From: Stieleria varia
GTDB taxonomy: Bacteria > Planctomycetota > Planctomycetia > Pirellulales > Pirellulaceae
DNA: 64,000 nt
Assembly (NCBI RefSeq): GCF_038443385.1
Contig: NZ_CP151726.1
Coordinates: 8,742,001 to 8,806,000, forward strand
Direction: 5' to 3'
Part shown: positions 1-7,031 of the stretch, in pieces
Position numbering within the stretch: the stretch's first letter is position 1
Layout: each line of letters starts with the position of its first letter
Made by a program: the position numbers and the translations under genes
The notes under the pieces: model-generated
What the model was told of the DNA's origin: nothing
Databases searched by the model: none
The model's input: the letters and a program-made list of their open reading frames with translations, nothing else

Positions 1-138
1 TTCAACGACTGACTTCGACCACCGGTCTTATACAGCCGCTGCAACACTCAATACTGGGCCTGTGGCTAGCAGCTACCCAGGCGGGATCTCCCCCCGCTCG
101 TCAATCAGACCTTGCCAGTCCGCACGTGCACCGTGTTG
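1..138 (-). other. Left edge of array; possible degenerate attC
   Basis: No gene is visible in this stretch. Its right end (GTTATTCGTCGG from about 138) looks like the right arm of an attC site, because the stop codon of the next gene lies inside it, as in many cassettes here. I cannot pair a convincing left half within the window. The array probably continues to the left. Confidence 0.3.
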
Positions 139-450
139 TTATTCGTCGGCGTGGGGCCGCTCGTTATGGGTGTCGTGAAGATTGTCTACAGTAGTCGTTT
201 GCTTGCCCGATGTTCGCAATCGCTTCTCTTCCTCGCGAGCCTTCTGCAACGCAACCGCCTCGCGTGGTAGCTTGAATTCCGGTCCCGTCGGGAAGTACTG
301 CACCTCGTCAGCTGAGTGCATCTTGGGCAATTGAGAGTCGCCATCTGATGCACCAAATCGACATCCACCGAGCCAAAGCAGTATCGCTACGGCAACGATG
401 CATAGCGTCTGATGAGTCCACCATGCAAGATTGGGCAGTGCGATGTTCAC
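139..450 (-). CDS. Cassette gene: small putative lipoprotein
   Basis: A 103-residue protein starting at GTG. Residues about 12-30 are hydrophobic and end in LWLGGC, a plausible lipobox, so it may be an exported lipoprotein. The mature part is charged, with a Lys/Glu/Arg-rich segment (ALQKAREEEKRLR) that could form a coiled coil, and a polar C-terminus. No family is recognised. The stop codon lies in the attC-like arm at its left, and the gene is read leftwards like nearly all cassette genes in this array. Function unknown. Confidence 0.6.
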   Translation of the reverse strand: MNIALPNLAWWTHQTLCIVAVAILLWLGGCRFGASDGDSQLPKMHSADEVQYFPTGPEFKLPREAVALQKAREEEKRLRTSGKQTTTVDNLHDTHNERPHADE

Positions 451-500
451 AGCAGTGGCTCCGTGGATCGAAGTGGTGGTCGTGGAAAGGGAATTTCAAT

Positions 501-595
501 CGACGACCGTCCCGCATCACGGGGGGGCGGGAGTTGACTCTGATTTAAAGACAGACCGGCCACCGCCACTCCTGTACATGCGATGGTTCGCAGCC
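501..595 (-). repeat. attC: attC site (cassette recombination site)
   Basis: Inverted inner arms (CGCATCACGG near 513 and CCTGTACATGCG near 571) and a right core GGTTCGCAGCC. The left core reads GACC instead of the usual GAAC, so it may be mutated. The distal end of this cassette (GATGCGAAC at 1070-1078) complements the right arm. Confidence 0.7.
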
Positions 596-602
596 ATGTC
601 GA

Positions 603-1046
603 TCATCCGGCAAACCACAAGCGACATGCGATTGCCGCAAGCAGCAAAGCCGTTCCGAAAACGACGCCGTATTGTATTCTAATCTGACTCCAGTCCCAAG
701 CCATGCGGATGCCACGATATTGATCAGCATCGCGATCCGGATCATCGTCACATTCAAGCTTCGGAATCACGGCAAACACACCGAGCGGGACCACTGGAAT
801 AAAGACGAGGCACCGCCAGAGAACGGATTGATAAACGATCGGATCGTACCCAGCATCCTCCGCCAGTTTGGCCACGTCGCCAGAAAGGCGTATTCGATTC
901 TTGCGTCCATACAATTGATGATCGGATACGCCGTAAAAGACAAGGGAATCGGTCTCGCTACCTGCGATTAGACGTTCAACAATCGCCGGACTGATCTCGT
1001 CTGGGTAGATGGCATCGTTCGACTTCGGCGAGTCATATGGATTCAT
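603..1046 (-). CDS. Cassette gene: membrane protein with N-terminal NPYxxP tag
   Basis: 147 residues from the ATG at 1046 (MNPYDSPKSNDA). A longer reading frame exists upstream but would run through the neighbouring attC, so I reject it. The N-terminal NPYDSP matches a tag shared by four cassette proteins in this window. There are two hydrophobic stretches, one central (CLVFIPVVPLGVFAVI) and one C-terminal (YGVVFGTALLLAAIACRLWF), separated by an acidic loop, so a two-helix inner-membrane protein is likely. Function unknown. Confidence 0.7.
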   Translation of the reverse strand: MNPYDSPKSNDAIYPDEISPAIVERLIAGSETDSLVFYGVSDHQLYGRKNRIRLSGDVAKLAEDAGYDPIVYQSVLWRCLVFIPVVPLGVFAVIPKLECDDDPDRDADQYRGIRMAWDWSQIRIQYGVVFGTALLLAAIACRLWFAG

Positions 1047-1072
1047 TGCCGGTAGCGGCTTGGTCTTGGGAT

Positions 1073-1164
1073 GCGAACGGTGGTGATCAACGAGGACGCG
1101 CGAACGATTCCCCATTGCCAAACCGCTAGAAACGCGTCCTTCGGTGGATGTCATGGTTACGCCC
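1073..1164 (-). repeat. attC: attC site
   Basis: Left core GCGAAC at 1073-1078, inner arms GAGGACGCG/CGCGTCCTTC, right core GGTTACGCCCAAT. The same cassette ends at 1790-1797 with GGCGTAAC, complementary to the right arm, which fits excision and joining at this site. Confidence 0.85.
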
Positions 1165-1176
1165 AATATGTTTCGC

Positions 1177-1788
1177 TCAGTCGGAGTTTGCTGCACGCGT
1201 TTCTTTCGCACTTTCGCTATCGGCGCTTTCGATGTCCTTCTTACCATCTAAATCTTGAACGCATTGAGCAAGCTGTTTGAAAAAGTCGCTTTGGTAGGTG
1301 CCGGTTCCGTCAAGTCTAACAGGAGTGGCGGAAACCGTACCATTCCCAAACGCAATGAAGATGCTTTTGACTCTGCCTTCCTCGATTGCTACGTCCATCC
1401 AGAATTGCGGGTCCCCGTTCACCCAGTACGTAACTGACCCTTTCCCGTCGCTCAATTCCTGCCGTTGCGTTGGGCTGTGCTCCCTGAAAGAATGGTTGCT
1501 GCGATCGAACAACTGGTCAATCTCAGCTAAAGCAAGCTCGTCCGTTTTTGCATTTTGTCTCGCGATGAGATTTTTAAGTTCTGCGACGGTCATGCCCACA
1601 GAAACGCCGTAGATCTTCTTCCATTCTGCCTTAAAGGTGCGGAAACGCTTTGAACTCGTGATTGAGTCAGCGTCCGAAAAATCAATCTCGGCGTCGACTG
1701 CTGGTACAGGTGAAGCAGATCGTTGACCAAATGCAACGCCTGAAAGTGCAATACAGGTCATCGCAAGCGAGAGAAGGATGTGATTCAT
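1177..1788 (-). CDS. Cassette gene: exported protein of unknown function
   Basis: 203 residues from the ATG at 1788, only two bases from the neighbouring attC. I chose this start because the following residues (MNHILLSLAMTCIALSGVAFGQ) form a typical signal peptide with an AFG-Q cleavage region. The mature part has a basic patch (TSSKRFRTFKAEWKKIYGVSVGMTVAELKNLI), a Trp-rich segment, and an acidic polar C-terminus. No family is recognised. It is probably periplasmic or secreted. Confidence 0.7.
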   Translation of the reverse strand: MNHILLSLAMTCIALSGVAFGQRSASPVPAVDAEIDFSDADSITSSKRFRTFKAEWKKIYGVSVGMTVAELKNLIARQNAKTDELALAEIDQLFDRSNHSFREHSPTQRQELSDGKGSVTYWVNGDPQFWMDVAIEEGRVKSIFIAFGNGTVSATPVRLDGTGTYQSDFFKQLAQCVQDLDGKKDIESADSESAKETRAANSD

Positions 1789-1790
1789 TG

Positions 1791-1881
1791 GCGTAACGAC
1801 GGCCATCACCGGGCACGGCCAATGTGGTTTCCATTTGTAAGCGCCCCATGCCGTGCTCCGGTGGATGGCATGGTTTGCCGC
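1791..1881 (-). repeat. attC: attC site
   Basis: Left core GCGTAAC, inner arms GGGCACGGC and GCCGTGCTCC, right core GGTTTGCCGC. It abuts the start codon of the gene at 1788, the usual tight packing in this array. Confidence 0.85.
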
Positions 1882-2011
1882 TTCTTGGAGCGGATTGGAG
1901 CCAACCACGACGCCCTATGTTCAACAAATCGTATCAGGTGCAACCACCGGCAGCAAATTGCGCCGAGAGACAACAGTTCGACTTCACCACGCCATTCATA
2001 CAAGCAGCTCG

Positions 2012-2243
2012 CTAGTCGAGTCTTAGGTCTGCCCAGGCCGCAGCAAGACCAAGTGTAAGAATAACGATGAACGATCGAATTGGCGCGATGACGGGCCAAG
2101 GACCAGCGAGGAAGCCAGCAACAAGCACGGTCACGACAAACGTTCGCACGGGTCGCTTACGCCGAATGTTCAATTGAAGCACAACGACACGTGGTGTTGT
2201 GGCGTCTTCGTCGTTAGGTGGCGAATATGGATTGATGAGTCAT
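2012..2243 (-). pseudogene. Cassette gene with NPYxxP tag, probable frameshift near the start
   Basis: An ATG at 2243 with a good ribosome site (GAGGACAGG) opens MTHQSIFAT and stops after nine residues. One base later, in another frame, the sequence reads INPYSPPNDEDATT, then a hydrophobic segment (FVVTVLVAGFLAGPWPVI), a second hydrophobic segment, and a stop at 2012. That frame has no ATG, GTG or TTG start, because TGA lies just upstream. Removing one C would restore MTINPYSPPNDED, matching the tag of three other cassettes. It is therefore a broken NPYxxP membrane-protein gene, a sequencing error, or a gene using ATC as start. Confidence 0.5.
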
Positions 2244-2310
2244 ACCTGTCCTCAGTGCGAATGAGTCTGCACCGTGAGGCAGTGTTGCGGTGAGAGACTG
2301 TAGTCGTGTC

Positions 2311-2406
2311 GGCGTAACGAATTGTGATAACCGGGTGGCCGCGATTGATCTTCCATTTGAAAACGCGCTGTCGGCCACTCCGCGTTCATCGCTTGGTTCT
2401 GCTGTC
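2311..2406 (-). repeat. attC: attC site
   Basis: Left core GCGTAAC, inner arms GGGTGGCCG and CGGCCACTCC, right arm GTTCTGCTG. The distal end of the same cassette at 3161-3169 (CAGCAGAAC) is an exact complement. The stop codon of the gene to the right lies inside the site. Confidence 0.9.
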
Positions 2407-3150
2407 GTTTGCCTTGATTTGTTCGACAATACTCCGGTAGTGAGATTTCATCGCCTGTTTGGTTGCTGCTGGATCGTCGCCAACTTCAAAAATGCGACCA
2501 GTTGGCGCGATTTCTTGCAGGATAGTCTTTACACAATCGCTTACGCGAAGCACGTGATGCGAAAAATAGAAGTCGCGATGAAAGCCAACACTGCGCGTGA
2601 AAGTGTCATCATCAACATGTTCGATCAGCATCGGAATCGCAGCAGGGCCAATATCTATTAGTCTTTGAGCCGGACTGGGATTGTACTCTCCAACCAATTC
2701 GGGTGCTGATGTGCGAATCGCGTGATGTAATCGATCAGCAAATAGGATGTCACAGCTTCCCGGTTGCGAAACTTGCACGCCGTCTTGGTCACGGAGGAGG
2801 AAGATCAGACGTTCTATCGGTTTAGATTCTGGCGGCAACTCTTCGGATGCCATTCTTCTCAGTGTTGAGACGATTTCTTTTGCACGTGGAAGATGCTGCG
2901 ACTTTGGAAAGTCCTTCACAAACTTTCCAGACTTTCGCAGCAATTCGTTTCGTTTAACCTCTGGGTCATCGAAACCTCGAATGATTGCCCAGATCGCGAG
3001 CGTGTCATCCGGAGCGTCAACCTTGATAACGACAGGCGGGTTCGCAACAAGGTCGAGTGTTTCCACTGAGGAAAGGTCGATGCTTTGCGCAAACAAGGCG
3101 GAATTCCACAAGAGTAATACTACAGCAAAGCTCAACCGTGGGAATCGCAT
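2386..3150 (-). CDS. Cassette gene: exported protein, possible HEAT-like segment
   Basis: 254 residues. The N-terminus (MRFPRLSFAVVLLLWNSALFAQ) is a clear signal peptide, so the product is exported. The middle part is charged and helical, and the segment RLIDIGPAAIPMLIEHVDDD resembles one HEAT/PBS-like helical repeat, though one repeat is weak evidence. The ten C-terminal residues overlap the attC at 2311-2406. Function unknown; a protein-interaction role is only a guess. Confidence 0.75.
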   Translation of the reverse strand: MRFPRLSFAVVLLLWNSALFAQSIDLSSVETLDLVANPPVVIKVDAPDDTLAIWAIIRGFDDPEVKRNELLRKSGKFVKDFPKSQHLPRAKEIVSTLRRMASEELPPESKPIERLIFLLRDQDGVQVSQPGSCDILFADRLHHAIRTSAPELVGEYNPSPAQRLIDIGPAAIPMLIEHVDDDTFTRSVGFHRDFYFSHHVLRVSDCVKTILQEIAPTGRIFEVGDDPAATKQAMKSHYRSIVEQIKANDSRTKR

Positions 3151-3160
3151 CCTATCTCTC

Positions 3161-3255
3161 CAGCAGAACGACCGCCGTCACCTAGCGGCCGGAGTTTTGT
3201 TAGGGTTCAAGTAAATGTCAGTTCGGCCGCTTAGGTGCACGGCCTTGTTCGTCGT
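3161..3255 (-). repeat. attC: attC site
   Basis: Left core AGAAC, inner arms TAGCGGCCG and CGGCCGCTTA, right arm GTTCGTCGT. The distal end of the same cassette, ACGACGAAC at 3719-3727, is its complement. Confidence 0.9.
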
Positions 3256-3308
3256 AGCTCCCTGGACCAACTCGCATTTTAGTGTAACTGGTTTGCAAGC
3301 CGCAACTA

Positions 3309-3704
3309 TTAGTCCGCAGTCATTCGGTCAATCATGCGGCGTTCGCGCCGTAAGTACATTCTCCACGAAATAAATTCTGGGATATGGTCAGTCGCCCAAA
3401 CCAGCGTTGTAGCTATGAGGATCGCCGCGAGGGCATTGATCAATACGCAGATCGGATGATGCGTCGAATCAAATTTGCATGGACCAGAGTTGTGTTTCGG
3501 ATGATCTGCCAAATAGTCGGTGCGAGAAGTAGCAGGAAAGCCGTAATGGATTGTGTGCGGTTGTCGAATACAGTAATCCGGTATTGGGCCTCTGTAGTTG
3601 ATCAACGAGTACTGTGGAAAGGGAATCTGATTCACTGCGAGAGAGCATGCCACGGCAGCAACAAGGATAAGCAATAGGCGGAGAGAGAAGTTTGGGCGAA
3701 TCAA
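3309..3704 (-). CDS. Cassette gene: small membrane protein
   Basis: 131 residues. The N-terminus (MIRPNFSLRLLLILVAAVACSLAV) is a signal anchor of the RxxLRxLLxxxA style seen in several proteins of this window. The central part is rich in Tyr, Pro and His, and a second hydrophobic helix (ICVLINALAAILIATTLVWA) lies near residues 85-105, followed by a very basic tail. A two-helix membrane protein is likely. No family is recognised. Confidence 0.65.
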   Translation of the reverse strand: MIRPNFSLRLLLILVAAVACSLAVNQIPFPQYSLINYRGPIPDYCIRQPHTIHYGFPATSRTDYLADHPKHNSGPCKFDSTHHPICVLINALAAILIATTLVWATDHIPEFISWRMYLRRERRMIDRMTAD

Positions 3705-3720
3705 CGAATGTCACTCTAAC

Positions 3721-3813
3721 GACGAACAGCGGCATTCACCGAGGCACGGCGAATGACCTAAACTCAGTTAAACGTCGACTCCGTGCCTTCGGTGCTATGC
3801 ATGGTTCGTCGAT
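3721..3813 (-). repeat. attC: attC site
   Basis: Left core GACGAAC, inner arms ACCGAGGCACGG and CCGTGCCTTCGGT, right arm GTTCGTCGATC. The distal end TTCGACGAAC at 4281-4290 is complementary. Confidence 0.9.
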
Positions 3814-3848
3814 CAAGATTCGGTCTGACAGGTTCGTTCGGATCTACC

Positions 3849-4280
3849 TCATACAGTGCTTTGAGCGTGCGTTGCCGTGCCCTTTTCTAAGGCAATCAAC
3901 TCGGACACAGTCGACAGTACGCTCACCTTAATTGCATCAACCATCATATCACCGAACGGCCAGCCCAAAATCGACCTGAGCAGCCAAGGTATTGCATATG
4001 TGACCTGAATTTCAAGGTGCGTCTGGAAACCGGCTGAGGAGGTGAGCGTGTACACACACGTTAGTTCCGTTGTACCAAACCAATGTGTTTCGCGGTTTGC
4101 GGATGCGAAAACTCGTGGCGATTGTTCTGTCAGCGACATCTCGGTCTCGATGTCTATATGCAGCAAGCGTGCAATAGAGTCAATCCGAGCGTCTGGAGTT
4201 CTTTCTCGAAGATAACTTGCAACCTCATCCGCCGGAACATCAATGGCCAATTCGATCTTCGGTATTGCTTGCATCTTCAT
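3849..4280 (-). CDS. Cassette gene: unknown protein, possible SRPBCC-like fold
   Basis: 143 residues from the ATG at 4280 (MQAIPKIELAIDVPADEVASYL follows after two residues). A longer frame to 4391 runs through the attC and is rejected. The layout is an initial beta strand with VPADEVASYLRE, several alternating strands, and a C-terminal amphipathic helix (FGDMMVDAIKVSVLSTVSELIALEKG). This recalls SRPBCC/START-like ligand-binding domains, but the resemblance is structural guesswork. No signal peptide, so probably cytoplasmic. Confidence 0.65.
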   Translation of the reverse strand: MKMQAIPKIELAIDVPADEVASYLRERTPDARIDSIARLLHIDIETEMSLTEQSPRVFASANRETHWFGTTELTCVYTLTSSAGFQTHLEIQVTYAIPWLLRSILGWPFGDMMVDAIKVSVLSTVSELIALEKGTATHAQSTV

Positions 4281-4281
4281 T

Positions 4282-4373
4282 CGACGAACGTTACCCGTCA
4301 CCGAGTACGGACAGTTGAGTTTCCATTTGTAAAATCGCGCAAGCCGTACTTCGGTGCACGGGATGGTCAGCCA
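4282..4373 (-). repeat. attC: attC site of the reverse-oriented toxin-antitoxin cassette
   Basis: Left core CGACGAAC, inner arms ACCGAGTACGG and CCGTACTTCGGT, right core TGGTCAGCC. It closes the cassette whose genes (4487-4944) face the other way. Confidence 0.85.
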
Positions 4374-4446
4374 CTTTTGCAGCGGATTCAAGCCGACCCC
4401 GCCGATTTGACGCCAGCAGATTACTCGACTGTGTCAGCCACGAGGA

Positions 4447-4480
4447 TACAATGTAAGATGTTAGCAATCAAAGCAGGAGG
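4447..4480 (+). promoter_or_regulatory. Likely promoter -10 and ribosome site of the plus-strand TA pair
   Basis: TACAAT at 4447-4452 is a good -10 hexamer; the -35 (TCGACT, about 4425) is weak. AGGAGG at 4475-4480 is a perfect Shine-Dalgarno six bases before the ATG. The pair thus seems to carry its own expression signals against the direction of the array. Confidence 0.5.
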
Positions 4481-4486
4481 CCGAAA

Positions 4487-4780
4487 ATGATACGAATAGT
4501 TGTTCAAGCTGATGTTGCCGATCAAATTCGCCGTTCCGACGGCCAGATTGAGTTGGTCGATGACCAAGGCAACCGCGTTGGTGTGGTGCGTCGCCCGCCA
4601 ACGGACGATGAGATCAAGTTCGCAAAGTCACGGATTGGCAGTACGGGACCGAAGTTCACCGTGGATGAACTAATTGCGAAGGTTGAGGCGTTGGGAGTTA
4701 CGAAGTACTGTTGTCGATGGAAGCCGTTGAAGACGTATTGCGTATCACCATGGCGAGCGGTTCCAAATCGGAGGTTGTAA
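4487..4780 (+). CDS. Cassette gene: antitoxin-like protein (reverse orientation)
   Basis: 97 residues from an ATG with a perfect AGGAGG. Residues 1-70 (MIRIVVQADVADQIRRSDGQIELVDDQGNRVG...TVDELIAKVEALG) resemble the small planctomycete/cyanobacterial antitoxin-like proteins that precede RelE-type toxins: a beta hairpin with VDDQGNRVG and a C-terminal DELIAKVEAL helix. The last 25 residues overlap the downstream gene in another frame and look non-native, which suggests a shifted stop. It neutralises the product at 4711-4944 if this reading is right. It is one of only two genes in the array on the plus strand. Confidence 0.6.
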   Translation: MIRIVVQADVADQIRRSDGQIELVDDQGNRVGVVRRPPTDDEIKFAKSRIGSTGPKFTVDELIAKVEALGVTKYCCRWKPLKTYCVSPWRAVPNRRL

Positions 4781-4944
4781 AAGCGTCAACACAGATTCAA
4801 GGAGCGTTGAAGCCTGATCCGGTTGCCGCTGGCGATCACTTGAGCGAAGGCTTGTATTTCATTGACCGCGAGCCATTGCGCGGGTTCTATACGATTGACG
4901 TTGATGAGATGCTGGTCGAAATTGTCAACGTCAAACAGGTGTGA
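4711..4944 (+). CDS. Cassette gene: RelE/ParE-like toxin candidate
   Basis: 77 residues from TTG at 4711 (ATG at 4717 is an alternative). The open frame extends back to 4687 and there reads GSYEVLLSMEAVEDV, so the start may be a non-canonical codon slightly upstream. The pattern L-x2-DP-x-AAGDHLSEGLYFIDREPLRGFYTIDVDEMLVEIVNV matches the C-terminal half of RelE/ParE mRNA interferase-type folds. It overlaps the antitoxin-like gene by 70 bases, typical of coupled TA pairs. Toxicity is inferred, not shown. Such pairs are known to stabilise cassette arrays. Confidence 0.55.
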   Translation: MSMEAVEDVLRITMASGSKSEVVKASTQIQGALKPDPVAAGDHLSEGLYFIDREPLRGFYTIDVDEMLVEIVNVKQV

Positions 4945-4950
4945 CCTCAG

Positions 4951-5175
4951 TCGGCGAACGCAGAGATCACCCAACCGCGGCAGTGGTCTTTTGTGGTACG
5001 TAACGACAACACCCGCGGCTTGGGTGCATCGACATGGATCATCACGGTACAAGCAGCGACGGTTGGAAGCAACGTCGCTCGTTGCCATTGTACCCGGTGG
5101 GCGTGACAGTCGGGCAATCGAACCCTGGAGTCTGCTCCTTCATCCACTCTGCACTCGATCACTAGCCTCGGTGAT
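4951..5175 (-). repeat. Non-coding cassette A, copy 1 (with attC 4951-5045)
   Basis: First of eight copies of a unit of about 222 bp: attC at the left and a body with no convincing gene at the right. This copy is the most diverged. Inner arms ATCACCCAACCGCGG and CCGCGGCTTGGGTG; right core GGATCATC; distal end GTGATC. Confidence 0.85.
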
Positions 5176-5285
5176 CGTTACAAATCAACGAGTACGAGCG
5201 GACAAGCCACCATTGCCGAACGATGCTTTCGAGTACTTCGGTACTTCGGCACTTCGGTGCATGGTGCATTTGACTATTCCCGTAC
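5171..5285 (-). repeat. attC: Long degenerate attC site
   Basis: About 115 bp, with GAGTAC..GAGTACTTCGGTACTTCGG repeats inside. The right end TATTCCCGT pairs roughly with the distal end ACGGGGAAC at 5768-5776. The cores are imperfect, so activity is doubtful. Confidence 0.5.
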
Positions 5286-5753
5286 AAGAACGATCTTGGG
5301 TCGGCTATTCTCAGCGAATCGCAACACCAATTCAACCGACGCTGAGTCCTTAGTTCCAGACGCCAAAATCCAGCCATCGCCCTTCGCTTTGGGACGATCA
5401 TGTATCGAAACCGAATTCGGGTCCACGATGCCATCGAGATCAGCCCCGTAAAAGCCATCGTCCGGTGCGTCGAGTTTGAAAATCAGGCGATCGGATAGCA
5501 TGTCATTTTGCAAGAAAACTGCTCGGACAGTATGGCCCCGGTCAAATGTCAATATTGCGGTTGCAGCATTGTCCGTTACGGCATCAAGGGACAGACCACG
5601 ATTGTAATCCTCCAGAATGCTCCATTCGTGAATGCCAAACGCCGTTTTTGTACGCGAGTCCATCGTGCCCGCAATCGGGGTCTTGCCGCAGCCGACAATG
5701 GCAATCGCAACAGTCACCACAAGCGAGATGATTTGACGATGTGTTGTCATCAC
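5274..5753 (-). CDS. Cassette gene: putative lipoprotein
   Basis: 159 residues beginning MMTTHRQIISLVVTVAIAIVGCGK. The lipobox IVGC near residue 22 predicts signal peptidase II processing and membrane anchoring. The mature part is beta-rich, with ATAILTFDRGHTVRAVFLQND and GFYGADLDGIVDPNSVSI. No family is recognised. The C-terminus extends into the attC at its left. It starts 12 bases from the next attC. Confidence 0.7.
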   Translation of the reverse strand: MMTTHRQIISLVVTVAIAIVGCGKTPIAGTMDSRTKTAFGIHEWSILEDYNRGLSLDAVTDNAATAILTFDRGHTVRAVFLQNDMLSDRLIFKLDAPDDGFYGADLDGIVDPNSVSIHDRPKAKGDGWILASGTKDSASVELVLRFAENSRPKIVLVRE

Positions 5754-5765
5754 AAAGTTGTATCT

Positions 5766-5860
5766 GACGGGGAACGGTGGTCGTCAGCGGGCGCGGCCAA
5801 TGTGTTGTCCATTTGTAAACGCCGTATGCCGTGCTCCGTTGCACGACTTGGTTATCTGCC
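5766..5860 (-). repeat. attC: attC site
   Basis: Left core GGGGAAC, inner arms GCGGGCGCGGC and GCCGTGCTCCG, right core GGTTATCTGCC. The stop codon of the gene to the right (5852) lies within it. Confidence 0.8.
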
Positions 5861-6337
5861 ATCCTCTTCATTAACATCGGAGCAGACGAAAGCCATTTCT
5901 TTAGCAAGGTCAAAGTCTAGCTTCCAGTCCGCCGTGGGAACGGCAAGGTCGAACAGCCCGATAAAGTCAGATGGGTCGTCATCATCGTCAGCGCGGGTCA
6001 GGCCAAGCCGATTAAGTTCGTCAATGGCAAGTCCAACGTCTTCGCTCCGTTGGACGTTCAATTCAGATAGATATGCCAACGCCTCGCCGCCAGTTGGGTC
6101 GTATGCCGTCATGCGGCAAGCTAGCGAGAGGACCATTTGGCAGATTTCCGACGCGTCGATGTGAACCTCGTCGTCGTCGTTTTCTTGCCGTTCGACGATT
6201 GCGTAATTGACTGCGGACGTGACGTGTTGCAGATCAGCTGGTAAGTCGTCAGTATGCGGCGGATGGTCGTCAACTGTGCGAACGGACGATGGCAACTTGG
6301 GAGGAGCATACGGATTCAGGCGAGGGTCATCGGTCAT
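5852..6337 (-). CDS. Cassette gene: acidic soluble protein with NPYxxP tag
   Basis: 161 residues from the ATG at 6337 (MTDDPRLNPYAPPKLP); the longer open frame to 6520 crosses repeat B and is rejected. After the NPYAPP tag the protein is very acidic (RADDDDDPSDFIG) and mainly helical, without membrane segments, so it is probably cytoplasmic. The C-terminus ends DVNEEDGR. No family is recognised. The tag is shared with the proteins at 603, 2012 and 6997, whose remaining sequences are unrelated. Confidence 0.7.
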   Translation of the reverse strand: MTDDPRLNPYAPPKLPSSVRTVDDHPPHTDDLPADLQHVTSAVNYAIVERQENDDDEVHIDASEICQMVLSLACRMTAYDPTGGEALAYLSELNVQRSEDVGLAIDELNRLGLTRADDDDDPSDFIGLFDLAVPTADWKLDFDLAKEMAFVCSDVNEEDGR

Positions 6338-6376
6338 TGTTGTGTGGAACAGAATCTCAGTCGGATATCGTCCAGG

Positions 6377-6790
6377 ATCACGGCGGACGAACGAAAAGGC
6401 GACCATTGGGTAACGGAGCCTTAAGTCCTGCCGTGCATCCGTTTGTTCTGTCGTCTTCCGATGGCGGCACCGTACCGTCGCAATCCGACAGTCGGATTGT
6501 ATCGCCTTCGAGGACCACACTGCAAATCGATTCCTGGATTCCGCTCTTGATTCTGTCCCGTCAAAGATGTGGCCGAAGTCGAATGCCGATGCCGGACCGT
6601 CACATGCGATCCAATGGCATCAAGTGATTCGAGCATTGGATCCGATCGGGCATCTTTTCATGCGCAACGGATCAGCGAGAGATCGCGTTGCCGAAGCCAA
6701 CATATCGCTGTCGGCGCCAAGATCAGCCAACTCAGTCCGATGGCCGGGCACAACATCGATGCGCAACCATCGAGCATTACGACGACAGAA
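6377..6790 (-). repeat. Non-coding cassette B, copy 1 (diverged)
   Basis: First of eight copies of the B cassette and, by eye, the most diverged. The attC part (6377-6457) is shortened and imperfect, with right core GTTTGTTCTGTCG. The body (6458-6790) ends in GACGACAGAAC, complementary to that right arm. No convincing gene. Confidence 0.75.
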
Positions 6791-6875
6791 CGGTTGCCGT
6801 CACTTAGGACGGGCGATTGATTTTCCATTTGTAAAACCTCGCAAGCCGTCATCAGGTGCACGGCTTGGTTCTGGC
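6781..6875 (-). repeat. attC: attC of a minimal cassette
   Basis: Left core AGAAC, inner arms CTTAGGACGG.. and CCGTCATCAG, right core GGTTCTGGC. The cassette it closes ends at 6938-6945 with GCCAGAAC (exact complement), leaving only about 60 bp of body and no room for a gene. Confidence 0.85.
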
Positions 6876-6937
6876 TAAACGTCCTGCTCGTGCCCAGCAT
6901 CGCGGTGCTCGTGCTCGTAATCGATCGCCATCGCATT

Positions 6938-7031
6938 GCCAGAACGGGACTGATCAGCCGGTCGCGGCGGTTGATTTTCCATTTCAAAACGCCCGGCTAC
7001 CCCGATTCGGTTGCATCGGATGGTTCGCCGC
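6938..7031 (-). repeat. attC: attC site
   Basis: Left core CCAGAAC, right core GGTTCGCCGCC. The distal end of its cassette, GGTCGGCGAAC at 7713-7723, complements the right arm; that point is also where an IS91-like remnant begins. Confidence 0.8.
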
